From: Siphonodentalium dalli
Taxonomy: Eukaryota > Mollusca > Scaphopoda > Gadilida > Siphonodentaliidae
Length of the DNA stretch: 64,000 nt
Reading direction: 5' to 3'
Assembly: GCA_032622095.1 (NCBI GenBank)
Contig: CP136069.1
Coordinates: forward strand, 160,693,043 to 160,757,042
The position numbers and the translations under genes were made by a program. The number at the start of each line of letters is the position of its first letter. The stretch's first letter is position 1. Shown piece by piece: positions 20,304 to 33,436 of the stretch. The notes beneath the pieces are model-generated. The model saw only the letters and a program-made list of their open reading frames with translations, ran no database searches and was not told the origin of the DNA.

Positions 20304-20601
20304 TTGGAAATATATACAGGAAGTACTTATTGCAACTTTACCCAATTGAATTCTGCTTTGAACAATAGCGAACTTCAGCATATACTAAACAAATCATGGC
20401 ATGGCGTGTTATGCGCAATTGATCAGGTTCCACATAAGATGCTTTATCATGTAAAAGAATACATAGTAAATACGCACACGCCAGAACGACGAGGAGAACA
20501 CTGGGTTTAAATTTTCTTCAATGGAAACACTGAAACATTTCGATTCGTTTGGACTGCCAGTTATTGATCCATTCAAGAAATTCTACCGAAGGTATGATTA
20601 A
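20304..20601 (+). pseudogene. Adenain-type cysteine protease relic
   Basis: 20304-20510 encodes AIDQVP, then YIVNTHTPERRGEHWV, which resembles the strand bearing the catalytic His (GEHWV) of adenovirus-type C5 proteases found in Polintons and adintoviruses. A stop follows directly. In another frame, 20536-20601 encodes HFDSFGLPVIDPF and a natural stop, the FDSFGLP motif that follows in the same family. The catalytic Cys region expected further downstream is not seen. The copy is therefore broken by a stop and a frameshift and is truncated. It lies 4.2 kb from the palindromic element, outside its borders. Confidence 0.65.
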
Positions 20602-21530
20602 CATTGGACGTCTTCAACACCACGGTACAGTCGTGTGTGGCATCTGCTGCATATTTGCTCTACATTAACTTATAAGCGGAAACGGTATAAATGACTATTA
20701 AAAAATGACAGAAAAATACTCAGTTGGCCCCAAAGAAACTAAAGAAACTACGAACCCTTACAAAAAGAAGCAGAAACATTACATGTACTTTACAAACTTG
20801 TAAAGCACACTGTAAAATTAATTATTGATGAACTGTATTACCGAATGTAAAGAGTTTCATTGCCTAACAATTATTGATTGTAAGACATGTTCATTTCATC
20901 ATCAGTTCTAAATATATTGATTCTTAATTCAAAATAAAAGTTATGTTGGTAAATGACCATCTTCGCCAAAAGTCGATGAAGATCTTTATTTACCAAAAAA
21001 GAATAAAAAAGAAAAGAAAGAAACTACTGATTCAGAAAAAGAAAAAAAAACTCCGACTCGTTCCTGGGCAGCTTATGTCGCAATAAAACGTTTTTTTTCA
21101 ATTATTCAATCCTGTCACTAATATGTGGGCTTCCGATCCAAACGCATTTCATTCGACACAGCACATGCGATATGGTATTTGTCGGTACACATAACTGTTG
21201 TTACATGCAGTGGCAACTCTTCTACAGAGACCGATCGTGTTCTGGGTACACACAGACCAACTCACGTTACGAAATTGATCCACTGTAAGATGCGAACGTA
21301 CCGAAAGGTGTGGTTCCATCACTCATCCAGGAAGCAGTTTTGACGGTTTTATCACAATTAGGACAGAGAAGTCAAAGTATCCAATTATCTTGCAATAAAA
21401 ACTACTCAAAATGTCATTTCCAGGGCCACACAAAGTCTGCTAAGACTCTTAAATTAGATTTTACTTTTCACAACATTCCCAACTTAGAAACCAATACATT
21501 CGATGACTTTCGCTTGTGTTAAAAACGCAC
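20602..21530 (+). other. Protein-like fragments after the protease relic
   Basis: Scattered frames look partly coding: a Lys-rich run at 20975-21050 followed by PTRSWAAYVAIKRF, and 21270-21522 with VPSLIQEAVLTVLSQLGQRS. They may be further decayed genes of the same virus-like relic. I cannot identify them. Confidence 0.25.
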
Positions 21531-21818
21531 TGGTAAAGTAATACACTTCATGATTGCTGCGAGTTTATCGATTTTTCTTCTATGTCTAGAGTGTCTAGCG
21601 AAGGGGAACCCACTTCCTATCGGAATTCCCTTATAATCCGAGAAACTCGGAACGTTCACGAACTGTGTTACTTTTAACATCACATATTAACATCTCCTGC
21701 TGATTCCATTTTTAAACATGTATATATTGAAAGTATAAAGATCGAAGGAGGTTTCGGCTATAATATGAAACTATTTAAAAAAAAGTTGGTTTCTTTCATT
21801 TATGGACCACACATAACA

Positions 21819-22800
21819 CCCTGAATATTGACAATTCAGTACATGCCGTTGAAAAAACTCTTGAATTAAACTTCTTTCAACACTGGAATAATGTACTCTA
21901 TGATGACAATAATAAACCAAACGGCAATAAGTTGCGTTTCTATAAGAAACTGAAGAATAAATTTCAATTGGAAAAGTATCTTCTTACCGAAATTGATAGA
22001 GAGCAAATGGTTACCTTTACAAAGCTAAGAATTAGTAATCATCGTTTAAAAGTAGAATTGGATCGTCACACCAATGCAGATTTAATAAAGAGAATATGCC
22101 CGTTATGCAAATCCGGTATCGAAGACGAGGTGCACTTTATTTCAAAATGTAATAAGTTGACTGATGAAAGGGATATTCTTTTTAACGAATTGGAACAAAA
22201 AATTCCAAATTTCAACAATTTAACCGACAATGAAAAAACTGAACAGGTCCTCAGATCAAGTGATAAAACTGATAAAATTTGTATGAAAGTAGTCCATTTA
22301 TTATATATGAAACGTAATCTTCTTCTGATATAACATAATGAACCATAGTAAATAAAAGTTTACTACATCTCTACTATATCTATGCATAAATAATAACAAT
22401 AAGTATTAAAGTTAGTAAATTAGGTTAATCCCCAGTCAACATCTCATTTATAGACGCAATTGTAAGCATATTCGAATACTTCTACACATCTGAGTCTTCA
22501 GGATCATATGCCCCATTATTCATTACTCTGTATTGGGGATTACAAGAGTATTTATTATATAAACCGGTCTGTAAACATATCCAGGCTGACATTTCTCACT
22601 GTTATCCAATTCTTAATTTTTCTTTTCCTAAACATTCATATTGTCATTTTCCACCATTATTCATTACCTAACTATGCTTTCACTAAACACTAATTTTTCA
22701 CGTTTCAAAGTACTGTTATCACAAAATATTATGTTAAGTTTGATAATTTGATAATAGTCTGTTGTTAAGTCAATCAATAAATCATATTCTATTCTGTTCT
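21819..22800 (+). pseudogene. LINE 3' fragment: C-terminal tail and 3' UTR
   Basis: The frame opens near 21819 and ends at 22333. It contains FTKLRISNHRLKVELDRH followed by CPLCKSGIEDEVHFISKC, the KLRxSxH...EDExHF...C tail common in invertebrate LINEs. Non-coding 3' sequence continues to an (attct)n run at about 22785-22812. Only the 3' end is present (5' truncation). Confidence 0.8.
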
Positions 22801-22812
22801 ATTCTATTCTAC

Positions 22813-25590
22813 TTTTCTGTGGAAATAGATCGACTCGTTTGGAAACCCACCTCGGCTGGTACTCAGGTCACCCCTCCTCTGGTTCATCCTGGTCCACCTC
22901 TGACTCTAGGTTACTCGGGTCACCCTCTCGCCTGTCACTATGGTGTGTTTCACCAATAATGCGATTTGTGAAAAGAAATATTTCTTTTATATTGAGGTTG
23001 TTTATAACAGAACAGTTTGAAGACAATTTTACTATAACGTGTGTTGTAAAATTTGTTTTCAAGCTTTTCGGTTAGAACAGCTTAACATTTCACTCAATTA
23101 AATGATACGAATAACAATCGTGCCAATCACAGGCCCCTGGTGAGAATATCAATACGACTATACCATTGACACCATCTATTATGTTCCTAGTCGATTACCA
23201 AAATCGCGGTCAATTCAAGTCGCAATCGCAATATATTTCATTGTGCCCCCTTGGCCTTGAAAATTGATATATATAACTCGACAGAAACAAACGAAGGGAG
23301 CTCGAGATATCGTGTCGACATCTACATATAAAAAGCGGATGCAAGATAGGGTGTCCGGTAAGTAGTTATATTATATATATGATATTTATTATAACACATA
23401 CATCAATCAATTCCCGGCACGATTTATTCCGTCAAGTTATATATCAAACAAAAGGAAATATTAAGACCGACATACATACTATACAATGGGGCAAATTTTG
23501 GCTTATTTGACCAATTTTTAGAATCGATAAAGCCCGTAGCATCAATAGCAGAAAAACAAAAGTTCTTTGTTATGAGTACATGTATATATAATATATCCAA
23601 GTCCTGTAATTGAGAATCCAACTCTCACCGCCGAAGCTATAAGGCCGAAAGTTTTGAAATTAAAAGAGTGTATAGATAGAGGATATGAAATGAGTGTTTC
23701 TCTCATGTGATACTTAGGAAACGAGTCGTAGGATTTACCATTTTGTAATTAATGTCAGCCATTGGCGACAAAAAAAACCAGACAATTCGAGACGAGTTTA
23801 GTAAATTTCGTTTGAGACGAACACGATCTTCATATTATCTTTATCATATGACTCGATTTGAGTTGATTTTTGTGCGAGATACTACACTGACATGGCAGAA
23901 ATTGGTTGAAATAAAAGAATTCAGCGCATGTTTAGATAATATTTAGTGCAGGATCATTATTTCTTTCGAAAAGATTTACAGACTAAACTTTCCAATTGCC
24001 ATGACAACTGTGACTAAATTCTCTAAACCTGCAAGTTCGTTGAAACCTATATGTACTTACACTCCCGGATATTTTAAACGTACCAGGACTGTTTCGTCGA
24101 ATATCGCTAATGAATGTTAAGCCAAGACAAGTATGTTTGAATACGATACTGCATGTACCGTCCAACGTGGTTTATATGTCCATAAGGAATCAGATTGTGA
24201 AGTATTATTCGGCGCCTGAACTTCGAATTTAGAAGGCGTTTAGTTTCTAGTACTTTGCCAGTGTCATTCATGAATTAATGAGAACATCGAATTTTCCGCC
24301 GAAAGTTTTCATTGAACAAAACAGATATTGGTAAAAGTTAGGTAAGCGATTAAATTATTCTTTTCGTTTCTCACATATTGTTAATGTTATTGTTCGTTTG
24401 TCACATTATGAATGTTGGGAACAGCGTACATAATTGATCAGATGAGATATGTGTTCATGGTCGGTTCGTCAAAAACACTTGTGGCAGCGTATTTTGAAAT
24501 AGTTCTATTTGCACGCACACGTGTTTGACCTTTTAGGTGACAGCCAATCGAAAAGTTGCTTTGAAAAAATTGTCCAATCAAATACAATGAAGTTGTTATA
24601 GTTACTAACTAATAACGCCTACAGTTATGATATACCCGAAGCCCAATAAAGGGCACAAGTGTTGTGATAAATTACGGTAACTCAACAGAATTTCTAGAGA
24701 GCTGGTCACTGATTAAAATTTAAACTGGTCACTGCCACAGTCCGATGATTTTTGACAGAGTTATGTGCTTTTTCTTACTGACTAATATTTGGGTTGTCCA
24801 GATGATCACGCGAACAACGTTTAACATAATTTATAGTTATTGATAAATAGTTTACATTTCAGAAAACAAAAGTCAAGTTTGAATTTGTACACTGTGCAAT
24901 GATTTTTGAGTCGCGACTTATAAATCATAATCGTTGAGTTGTCTAACGTATAACTTAAGCAAACTTCAAAAGAATCTCATGCTATGTTTGATTTACCTTT
25001 GAGAACACACAGGTCATGATCGTCAAATTGGAATAAACATTTTGCCAGAATTTAACATCTTTGTTCTTAGAAAAGCTAACGCACAAACAAAATCCACTTC
25101 ATTTCGGGGGTTGTGGTGTCGGTGACATTTTATTCTCATAAATATTATTTACTCAAATGGGCATCACACAACCTCATTTTTATGCATGCAGTCACGGACA
25201 TTCAATTTGGTTTAATAATGGCCGTTTGTTTCGTGATTATATGTAATTTTTTTAGAAGTAAATATTTAAAATTTCACGTATTTCAGATGTTATATATTTT
25301 TTCCATTCAACGATTATTTCACATCCTTTCCAGTTTGGACAAAGTCGGAATATTCACTCGCCAAGGTGATTCACTAAATAGACACACAGTATGTCATTAA
25401 AAGTAACCCAACACTTGATATGATTTCCTATTGAAAATTTCTTTTTGGTGCCGCAACACAACCCCTAACCCATAACCACTCTCTTTGGCTCTCCAAACCA
25501 CAAAACTATTCGGCTCGGTGACAATGTTTTTGTCACATATGATGCCCCCTCCCATAATGCACCCCTGAGTCGAATAGAGGTCTACTTTGA
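22813..25590. other. No gene recognised
   Basis: AT-rich DNA with small unrelated ORFs (for example 23752-23946 on + and 25113-25400 on +). None has a recognisable domain or convincing splice boundaries. Confidence 0.4.
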
Positions 25591-25599
25591 TTTATTTAA

Positions 25600-26030
25600 G
25601 CCACAACATTAGATTCCTCGTGTCATGGAGATGACTTTATATATGTTTCGTGGAAATCATCAACAACTAATATCTTTATCTATTTTTGGTGACCCTCCTC
25701 TGCCCTGTCCCTGATTCGAACGACACCAATTTGGCATCTTTAATTCACAATATCAGATTCCTCGTATCATGGAGATGATTATATATAAATTTGATGGAAT
25801 TCGGCGACAAAAATATTTTTATCAATGTTTTCCCTTCACCCGTAACTCGAACGGCATCCTTGGTATATCTAACGTGCACCAATATACTCCTCATATGGAG
25901 TTTATTGTTAATAAATTTGATGGAAATCGGCGAAAATCAATTTTATAGATTGTGTTGCACCTCAACTTGTTCTGCCCTGAGTCCGACGCCATCAGTTTAG
26001 ACATTTGTAACATGCACAGATATTTTCCTC
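25600..26030. repeat. Diverged tandem repeat, about 140 bp unit
   Basis: Three or so units share attcctcgt(g/a)tcatggagatg, a tttgatggaa(a/t)t segment, and a c(t)tctgccctg...tcgaacg(g/a)ca tail. The order is repeated but heavily mutated. Confidence 0.75.
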
Positions 26031-26050
26031 GTAAATAAATACTCCTGTTA

Positions 26051-27568
26051 AGGTCGTTCCACACCGGGCGCGAGCGAGCGATTATAACGGCCGCTTTCTA
26101 ACGTCCGTAGCAGTTCAAAGCGCGCGATTTTTATGTTCACACCGCAAGCGACTGAAACGCTTCGTCGCGGGCGATAGTCAGGTTATTATTCTGTGTGTAC
26201 GCTAATTTCAGGGGAGTCAGGTGGCTGCACTCTTGTGGTTATGTGTAGGGTTTCTACACACAACGTGTAGCCCTGCTACACAACAATTATTCATTTTTGA
26301 TCTTAAATATATTTCACACAATAAATGGGTCAATTTATACACATTTATACACACTGGGGTGCATAAAATCAACACCTATGCCTTACACATTTTGTGTAAA
26401 TTCTTACACATATATATCGTAGACAAGAATGTAAGTTCAATATTCCGAACTGTGGGTATATAGTATTCATGGCATATGGAGATTTATATGTTGAAACTTT
26501 CATGGCGTACAATGGTACGTAATATTTTGCTCTGTCATGTGTGAGATTTCGTTTTAAATGAACAAACCATGGTCGTGGCGTGGTTGCACGTGATTAGTAT
26601 TAACGTATTACACAATCATATAAACAAGAGTAAGAGCAGTATTCTTCATGAAAGTTTTAACAAATAAATCCTCATATATCATTAATACAATACTCACAAG
26701 TCGGAATTCTGAACTTACATTCCTTGTCTATATATACAATTTGTTTATTCTCGTCGCTCAAAATTACATGGGTATTGAGACAGTAGTAGATTGTATTCCA
26801 AAAAATATACTCAAACAATATCGCCGTCATGTAGCAGACTATGAAACTGAATGCACGCAATGCACACGCTCTACGTTCTTACACAATTGTGTGTAATAAA
26901 ATGTACACATTATGTGTAGAACGGCACTTGGTCAATGTATTTGTATGTAAAACTACACAGTGCTATGTGTATTAACCGGGTTTATACATTTGGTGTGTAA
27001 TCGTTTCTACACATTAGTTATAAGAGTGCACCCATCCGGTAATACGCTATTATTATTAGTTGATGAATGCATTGTCTCATGTTTACCACAACGGTCCATG
27101 ATTGTAGTTCTTTACAAGGAATAAACTGAGTATAGTAATCTAAGGTGGAATTTCAGTCACGAAAAATCACAAAAATAAATGGTTTAATTATTTGGTCATA
27201 GATACATACAGTCATACAGACACACAGTCATACAGACACACACGTGTCATACAGACACACATGGCGTTGTACTTCGATTATTAGCCTCTCGCTAAAGTCC
27301 TCCATTATCGCGGCGACAAATCAGTGTTCCGTCATCAAATAGAAAAAATACGATCGTATAAACACCCTATTTGAGAGCGGTCCAATTATCTCGCTGGTTT
27401 GCAACAAAGCGAGAATTCGACGAAGCATAAAATCACTGCTATAATCGCCTCGTGGTCAGCGAGTCGGTCGCTTGCGGTGTGAACATAAAAATCGCGCGCT
27501 TTGAACTGCTACGGGCGTCAGAAAACGGCCGTAAAAATCACTCGCTCGCGCCCGGTGTGGAACGACCT
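26051..27568. mobile_element. Harbinger-like non-autonomous TIR element
   Basis: Terminal inverted repeats of about 120 bp begin aggtcgttccacaccgggcg on both ends and are flanked by TTA on both sides (26048-26050 and 27569-27571). A 3 bp TTA/TWA duplication is typical of PIF/Harbinger. No transposase ORF is present. A second TIR element is nested inside (26220-27037). A single related end lies at 27857-27900. Confidence 0.8.
26220..27037. mobile_element. Nested inverted-repeat element
   Basis: The left end reads gtggctgcactcttgtgg and the right end, reverse-complemented, reads ggatgggtgcactcttataa. Both lead into sequences full of tacacat / atgtgtag motifs. An inner inverted pair (around 26440 and 26700, gaatgtaagttca) adds further foldback potential. 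The superfamily is unknown. Confidence 0.6.
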
Positions 27569-27856
27569 TTAGATTTATTTTTCGCCATCCAGATGCTCTC
27601 CAGTAAATTTCTATAGCGTAAAGACAAACAGATAGACATTCGAAATTATAGATATAGATTTGGTATTTTCCCCAGGGGCCTAACCGGAATAACGTGTGCG
27701 TTGGGTGATGTATTTCATGGTAACTGTGAATGGAAAATAAAATCTATTCCCACTTTCGTTGGCCAGATGAAGGCAACTATGTGTGCTTTGATTCGGATTT
27801 CTATAGTCGTTTGCATTTCTCAAAATCAATAGGCATTATAACCAATGCGTTTACAG

Positions 27857-27900
27857 TTTTAGGGTCAATCCGCACCGGGTGCGAGCGCGGGATTTTTTGC
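27857..27900. repeat. Solo end related to the Harbinger-like TIR
   Basis: gggtcaatccgcaccgggtg resembles the terminus aggtcgttccacaccgggcg of the element ending 290 bp to the left. No partner end is seen within reach. Confidence 0.5.
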
Positions 27901-28039
27901 TAAAGATATACATGTAAGAGTTTTTCAAACTCGTTTAATTGGCAAATATAATATGTCAAGTGGAATGGTGCACGGGCTTCCTACATTCACATATTAATTG
28001 CGTTTAAATTAATGTCATTGTATAATTCCAGTTTGTGAG

Positions 28040-28650
28040 GGTTTTGTTTAGATGGGGGGGGGGGGGGCAAATTGTGGGCAAAGTGACTTCACAAGCTGGG
28101 AATTGGGACCAAACATTAACCGGACGATCCTGTTATTGCGTCGAGCTCTTGTCAGACATGTTCTCTTCTCATTTTATCCTTGTATACTCTTTCGAATTAG
28201 TGTTATACAGACACGCATGCATAGTGGGATATCTGGACTCTCCGATGATGGTCTGTCGCGCGTTATGGTCTATGGCCATCTACTCAGACCCTAGCTGGTC
28301 CATTAATCAATGCAGGGACGATGCGACATGGGAGTATGGGAGGGGGCGACACACCCTATATAGTCAGTGATTGTGGGATAACTGGTATATCCAATAATCG
28401 TCTCTCTCGCGTTCTTGTCTATGGCAGTCTACTCAGACCATAACTTGTTCTTTTAACAACTCAATGACGCCACGACACGGATGGGGCCCCTGGGAGGGGC
28501 GTCACACACTGGTCAGTGATCGTTTGATAACTGGAATCTCCAGCGATCGTCTATTGTGCGTTATGGTCTCGGAACCTCTCAGAACCCAGCTTGTTCTTTG
28601 CTCAACCCATGTCCACGGTGTGTGGAGGGGTGACCACGTTCAATGATATT
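28040..28650. repeat. G-run and three diverged ~150 bp tandem units
   Basis: A poly-G tract at 28053-28067 precedes three imperfect copies of a unit with gggata(a/t)ctgg, tctcgcgtt..tggtctatgg, and gggaggggcg(a/t)cacac. ORFs crossing it reflect the repeat. Confidence 0.7.
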
Positions 28651-28659
28651 GACTCAGCT

Positions 28660-29690
28660 CTAACTTTTTCGCGTTTTGTTACAAAATTCTTATGTCGGTT
28701 CGTCCTTTAGTTCTTCATAGACCATAGCTTCTGTTGTAGCAATGTGATGTCGGTTCGTAAACGTTATATAGTTGTCATAAATTTGTACCATCATCCGTCA
28801 GGGATGGGTGCAGCAAACCCGTGCTAATCTTGATTGGTCCATCCATAATCTGATATATCCGACCAGGCTTTCGCATAACACATTTTTAAACAAGCATTCT
28901 GTATGCACTACTGACCGAAATATGTACGACCCTGCCAGGAGAAGCTCAGCTTTGCCCATAATTTGAAAATATGATTATTTAAAAAAGTTAAAGATTATCC
29001 TCCCAATTTCCTCTTTCTGTCGTTGACGCAGATAAAGGCCGAAAATCAATCTTACCACTTTTTAACCAGCTTTTAAGAGACATATTTGCATTATGCAGTT
29101 GGCCGTTTTGGGTTGTATTTTATATGGTGTTGATTAATATATGTTAGCTTCGGTATATAATCCACATTCTCGCATTAATTGTCCAGTTTTCGGTGTGCAC
29201 GTTTTCCACGCTGCTGATTTCAGCACAAAACGGAGCGTATTTGGTGTAATAGTTTTATTTCGCAAAAGTACATTCTATAGTTAACAATTACATATGCATC
29301 CCAATGATAAAGCGGATTATGCAGCAAGCGGATGCTTATTGTGGCTATCTTTCGAGAGGCATGTACATGTCGATGGTAGTATATATGTTAAGTATTTAAT
29401 GTAAACCATGGGTGTTCGTACGAAGTAGTTCATTTAGTACATCAGAATTGACATGGACCACAATAGAACAGGGTGTTCTTTCATATCTCGCAGTCATCAA
29501 CTACGAGATATCTGAATTGTTAGTTGTATTGATGCTGCTATAACATGGCATTTGTGTCTGCTCCCTCAGTCGCCGGGCACATATTAATTCGTCTTGAATG
29601 ATTGAGGGGTCTACGGTTTCCTAAAAATATGCATACTATATGTATCTTGAATCATGCTGCAAAAATTCCGAAGCGGTTAGGCACTGAACT
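28660..29690. other. No gene recognised
   Basis: AT-rich DNA without protein-like ORFs or clear repeats. Confidence 0.45.
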
Positions 29691-29691
29691 G

Positions 29692-30010
29692 TTAGAGCAA
29701 TAAACGTTGGTACTTATGTGAAAATGTGGCAATATTTTCATCTATAGATAAGTCACGAGAACCTTCTAAGAATGTTTTCGTTTCAAGTTTTCCATTGTAG
29801 TAAATATTTCCAAAGCATATTTCTCTTTCCTTCTTTTCATGGTATGTACAGTAATGTAAGAAATGAGCAACGGTTTCTATTCCCCACAATTACAGTAAAG
29901 GTATCCTCGTACAATATTTTTTTTATGTAAATCACATTTAAGATTACTACGTCCAATTAGTCGAAGACGACAGTGATGGATATGGCTGAATCTTGTGCCT
30001 TTGAATTCAA
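29692..30010 (-). pseudogene. LINE C-terminal tail relic
   Basis: Read on minus, about 30010-29890 encodes FSHIHHCRLRLIGRSNLK, and after a frame break GIETVAHFLHYCTYHEKK follows down to 29692. This is the conserved RLRL...C.CG.xETxxHFLxxCxxY...R tail of invertebrate LINEs. It is frameshifted with an internal stop. Confidence 0.75.
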
Positions 30011-30890
30011 AGTACTTTGGTTTTACAAACATATCATAATTTATAATATAAAAGCTATAAATTGTTCTAATGTTTCAGATTTCCTTGGTATATAGTTTAT
30101 TCCACAGCATCACGACTCAAGACATTCACGATGTTCCACACGGAGCGTATTTCAACGTAATTTTATAATATCTTCACGCTATCAATTAGGTCATATTAAG
30201 TTATTATAGCGTTATCGACTGAAACTCTTGTGGTGATGCCGATAACAGGACATAATGATACTGTTTCGGATGTTTCCAGTGTTCGAATAACAATTTCGTA
30301 GAGATTTATTTTTGCGCCAAACTTTTCTCATAAGAACACGGCATATACTCTTCATTTCTAACGATAACGTATAAATAAATAGCTGGCCTAATTGAAAACG
30401 CGGAGAAATAATAAAATTACTTTGAAATATGCTCCATTTTCTCGTACGGAGAAAGAAAGTGATTACCGAGTACGAGTACATACCATTATTTGCATGTAAC
30501 AGCTTTATCTTTAACAAGAAATAAAAATGACTTATCATGATCCACCCGTACCTTGTACTGCACGGTTTGCCCGGCTACAGTTTTATAAATCATCTTGATA
30601 AGGGAGGTATGTAACAACATGTACTCTTGGAACACACGTGTTAAAAGTCTGCACACTTTCATCTTGATCATAATTGTGTAGAAATGACACATGGCATATA
30701 TGTGTCGGTGGAATTTCCTCAACGTTGAATATGAGTGAATATGAGAGTGTATCATACTTTGTAGATGTGGTATGTTCTATTGGAGACACAACACTCGTAA
30801 AGGTTACCACATAACAACATGAAAGTGTCAATGACACTGTAGGTCAACACGGCAAGGAGTTAAATGTTTTGCTGAGCAATGAATATAATG
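30011..30890. other. No gene recognised
   Basis: Overlapping short minus-strand ORFs (30212-30837) have no recognisable motif. Confidence 0.4.
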
Positions 30891-30894
30891 ATAA

Positions 30895-32095
30895 AGAAGA
30901 AGGGAACTAAACTAGAGGTCACACCGAAGTTACATATGAAGTTTGGTGATGATCGAATGAGGGATGTGGTCTGTAGAGTGCGGCAAATGATTTAGTCATT
31001 GAAGAGTAAATTCCAAGACGGCCATGTTTTTCAACGAATTGCAGTCAAAATAGGAGGCTCCTATCTAGAAGCCACACCGAAGATCCATTTGAAGTTTGGT
31101 GAACACCAGATGAGGGATTTGGTCTGTATGGTGTGCCAAATGATTTAGTCATGCAAAGTGTAAAATCCAAGATGGCTGCCGGCGGCCTTGTTTTTCATCG
31201 AAAAGTTTTCAAATTTATAGCTCCCTTCTAGAGGTGATTCTAAACATGCCTGCAAATTTTCAAAACAATTGCTGGTTGCGGGGTGTACCGATGGATTCAA
31301 ATTTGAAATCCAAGATGGCTGCTGGCGGTCATGTTTTTTCAAAAACAAATTTCGGTCAAAATAGGAGGCTCCCATCCGAAAATCAAAATGAAGTTTGGTG
31401 GTGATCGGATGAGGGATGTGGTCTGTAGGGTGCGCCAAATGATTTAGTCATGCAAAGAGTAAGTTCCAAGATGGCCACTGGCGGCCATGTTTTTCAACAA
31501 ATTTCGGTCAAAATAGGAGGCTTCCATCTAAAGGTCGCTCCGAAAATCCACATGAAGGTTGGTGATGATCGGATGAGGAATGTGGTATGTAGGGTGCGCC
31601 AAATGATTTAGTCATGCAAAGAGTAAGTTCCAAGATGGCCGCTGGCGGCCATGGTTTTCAACAAATTTCGGTCAAAATAGGAGGCTCCCATCTGGGTGTC
31701 ACCCCGGAGTTGCATATGAAGTTTGGTGATGATCGGACGAGGGATGTGGACTGTAAGTTGTGCCAAATTATTCAGCAATGCAAAGAGTACAATCCAAGAT
31801 GGCTGCCGGTGGCCATGTTTTTCATAAATTTAAAAATGATTCGGCCATAAATACATGTACGGGCTGTAGGGTGTGCCGATTGATTCAAATTTGAAATCCA
31901 AGATGGCTGCTGATGGCCATGTTTTTAATCGAAAGCTCCCATATATAGGTCACCACGAAGCTACATATGAAGTTTGGTGAAGATCGGACGAGGGATGTGG
32001 CCTGTATGGCCGAAGGAAATTGTTGACGCACGGACGACGGACGCCAACCCAGGGCAAATAGCAGCAGCTTCAAAATTTGCTACTGGTTTTGTCAA
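30895..32095. repeat. ~155 bp satellite with aagatggccgctggcggcca core
   Basis: About seven imperfect tandem units. Each has aagatgg(c/t)(c/t)gc(t/c)g(g/c)cggccatgttttt, then tcaaaataggaggctccca, then gaagtttggtgatgatcgga and atgatttagtcatgcaaag. The array ends in a cgcacggacgacggacg stretch. A more diverged block of the same family lies at 62210-63250. Confidence 0.9.
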
Positions 32096-32329
32096 AACTG
32101 AACAGCACATGATTGTGTAGCACAACGTTTTAAAGCTGCGGTCAGATTTGTATTATGGTAGATTTTACGAGGTTTGTGTTTCAAATAGAATTTATCTCAT
32201 CTGCTAACTATGATATACTCACATGTTCAATGTTAAGAAAATTCCACCGACACATATATGTCATGCGTCATTTCTACACAATTTTGTTTAAGATTTTAAC
32301 ACATTTGTTCTAAGAGTGCATGTTGTTAC

Positions 32330-32516
32330 ATATATACCTCCCAAACCAAGATGATTTCACATATATACCTCCCAAACCAAGATGATTTCACATATATACC
32401 TCCCAAACCAAAATGATTTCACATATATACCTCCCATATCAAAATGATTTCACATATATACCTCCCATATCAAGATGGTTTCACATATATACCTCCCATA
32501 TCAAGATGATTTCACA
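32330..32516. repeat. 31 bp minisatellite, six copies
   Basis: Direct copies of tatatacctcccaaaccaag + atgatttcaca with no spacers. The later copies carry catatc in place of caaacc. Confidence 0.95.
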
Positions 32517-32519
32517 TGG

Positions 32520-33160
32520 GCACTGCGAAATCATCCGTGTAAAAGATTGATAGGAATAGGGTGTAGCTTGTCAGCATACTACGTAAAACAATCATGTGTG
32601 CATTGAAATTAAACCAATCTTTCTGATTAGATAGAAAGTGAACATGTCTAACACAGTGGTGGCCAAGGTCTAGGACTAGCTCTAGTCTATAAAGGAAAGA
32701 TTCTACATATCTCGTCGTTAACTTGTTTCCCTAATCTGATTGAACTTGGTACAATTTATCCAAGTCCTGGTATTTGTGTCTTTTATGCATGGATTACATG
32801 AAGCTCCCCGGAACACCGTGCCTCTAAGTGCGTCAATCAAATAGATTTGTGTCAATGTTACACAATTGCCGCCATGTTATATTGACACACATCAATAGTA
32901 GAATAGCAGCCTCGCATTCTTCACAATCAAACTGGTGGCACGAGATCCTTAAAGGTATCTTCGAAATCTATTAGACATGTCCAACAATGCCTCTATGCTC
33001 GAATCTATACACCTATACACTTATCTATACACTTATGTACGCCTTCATTCTCCATTTTATTTAAATTGACGACAATCGGCATGACATCGCTGTTGTGCAA
33101 TGTGTGTACTGTTTGTAAGGCAGTAAGTCAAAATCCTGACAATTTACATCGCAATGCAGT
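32520..33160. other. Upstream of the lectin exon; no gene recognised
   Basis: AT-rich. It probably includes the lectin promoter, but no TATA box or initiator can be fixed with confidence. Confidence 0.4.
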
Positions 33161-33189
33161 AGATTTAGATGGTATATGTGCAGCTGGGA

Positions 33190-33436
33190 ATGACTGTCCG
33201 GGTCGGATTCGTGTTTCTATTTGTCCTAGTGATCAAGATTTACGGGCATATTGTAGAACGTCACTACTATCGGGAGATCGGAAGATGTCCAGCAAGTGGA
33301 TCGACCGCGCAGAAGAGATCGAAGATCGAATGCGCCGTGGCCTGCTCCCAGGATTCTTCCTGCAAATCACATTCCTTCAAGAACGGAGAGTGTTGGTTGT
33401 CAAACAGTGGAGTGAATGAATATTCTGAGATTGAAG
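33190..33436 (+). CDS. C-type lectin exon 1: signal peptide and apple/PAN-like region
   Basis: The chosen start (33190) gives MTVRVGFVFLFVLVIKIYG, a strong signal peptide. An in-frame ATG at 33169 is an alternative. The secreted part has a Cys-spaced module (KIECAVACSQDSSCKSHSF, then GECWLS), the pattern found before CTLDs in many invertebrate secreted lectins. The exon ends at gaag|gtgagc in phase 1, matching the phase of the acceptor at 50930. With the two downstream exons it would encode 199 residues. The 17.5 kb intron between exons 1 and 2 is long and filled with repeats. The alternative is that exon 1 belongs to a different gene or that exons are missing between them. Confidence 0.7.

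Noticed and set aside
30212-30837. Overlapping minus-strand ORFs of 84-108 residues
   Set aside because: No motif, splice signal or family. They look like chance frames in AT-rich DNA.
32330-32516. Regular 31 bp repeats resembling a CRISPR array
   Set aside because: There are no spacers between units, the genome is eukaryotic and no cas genes are present. It is a plain minisatellite.
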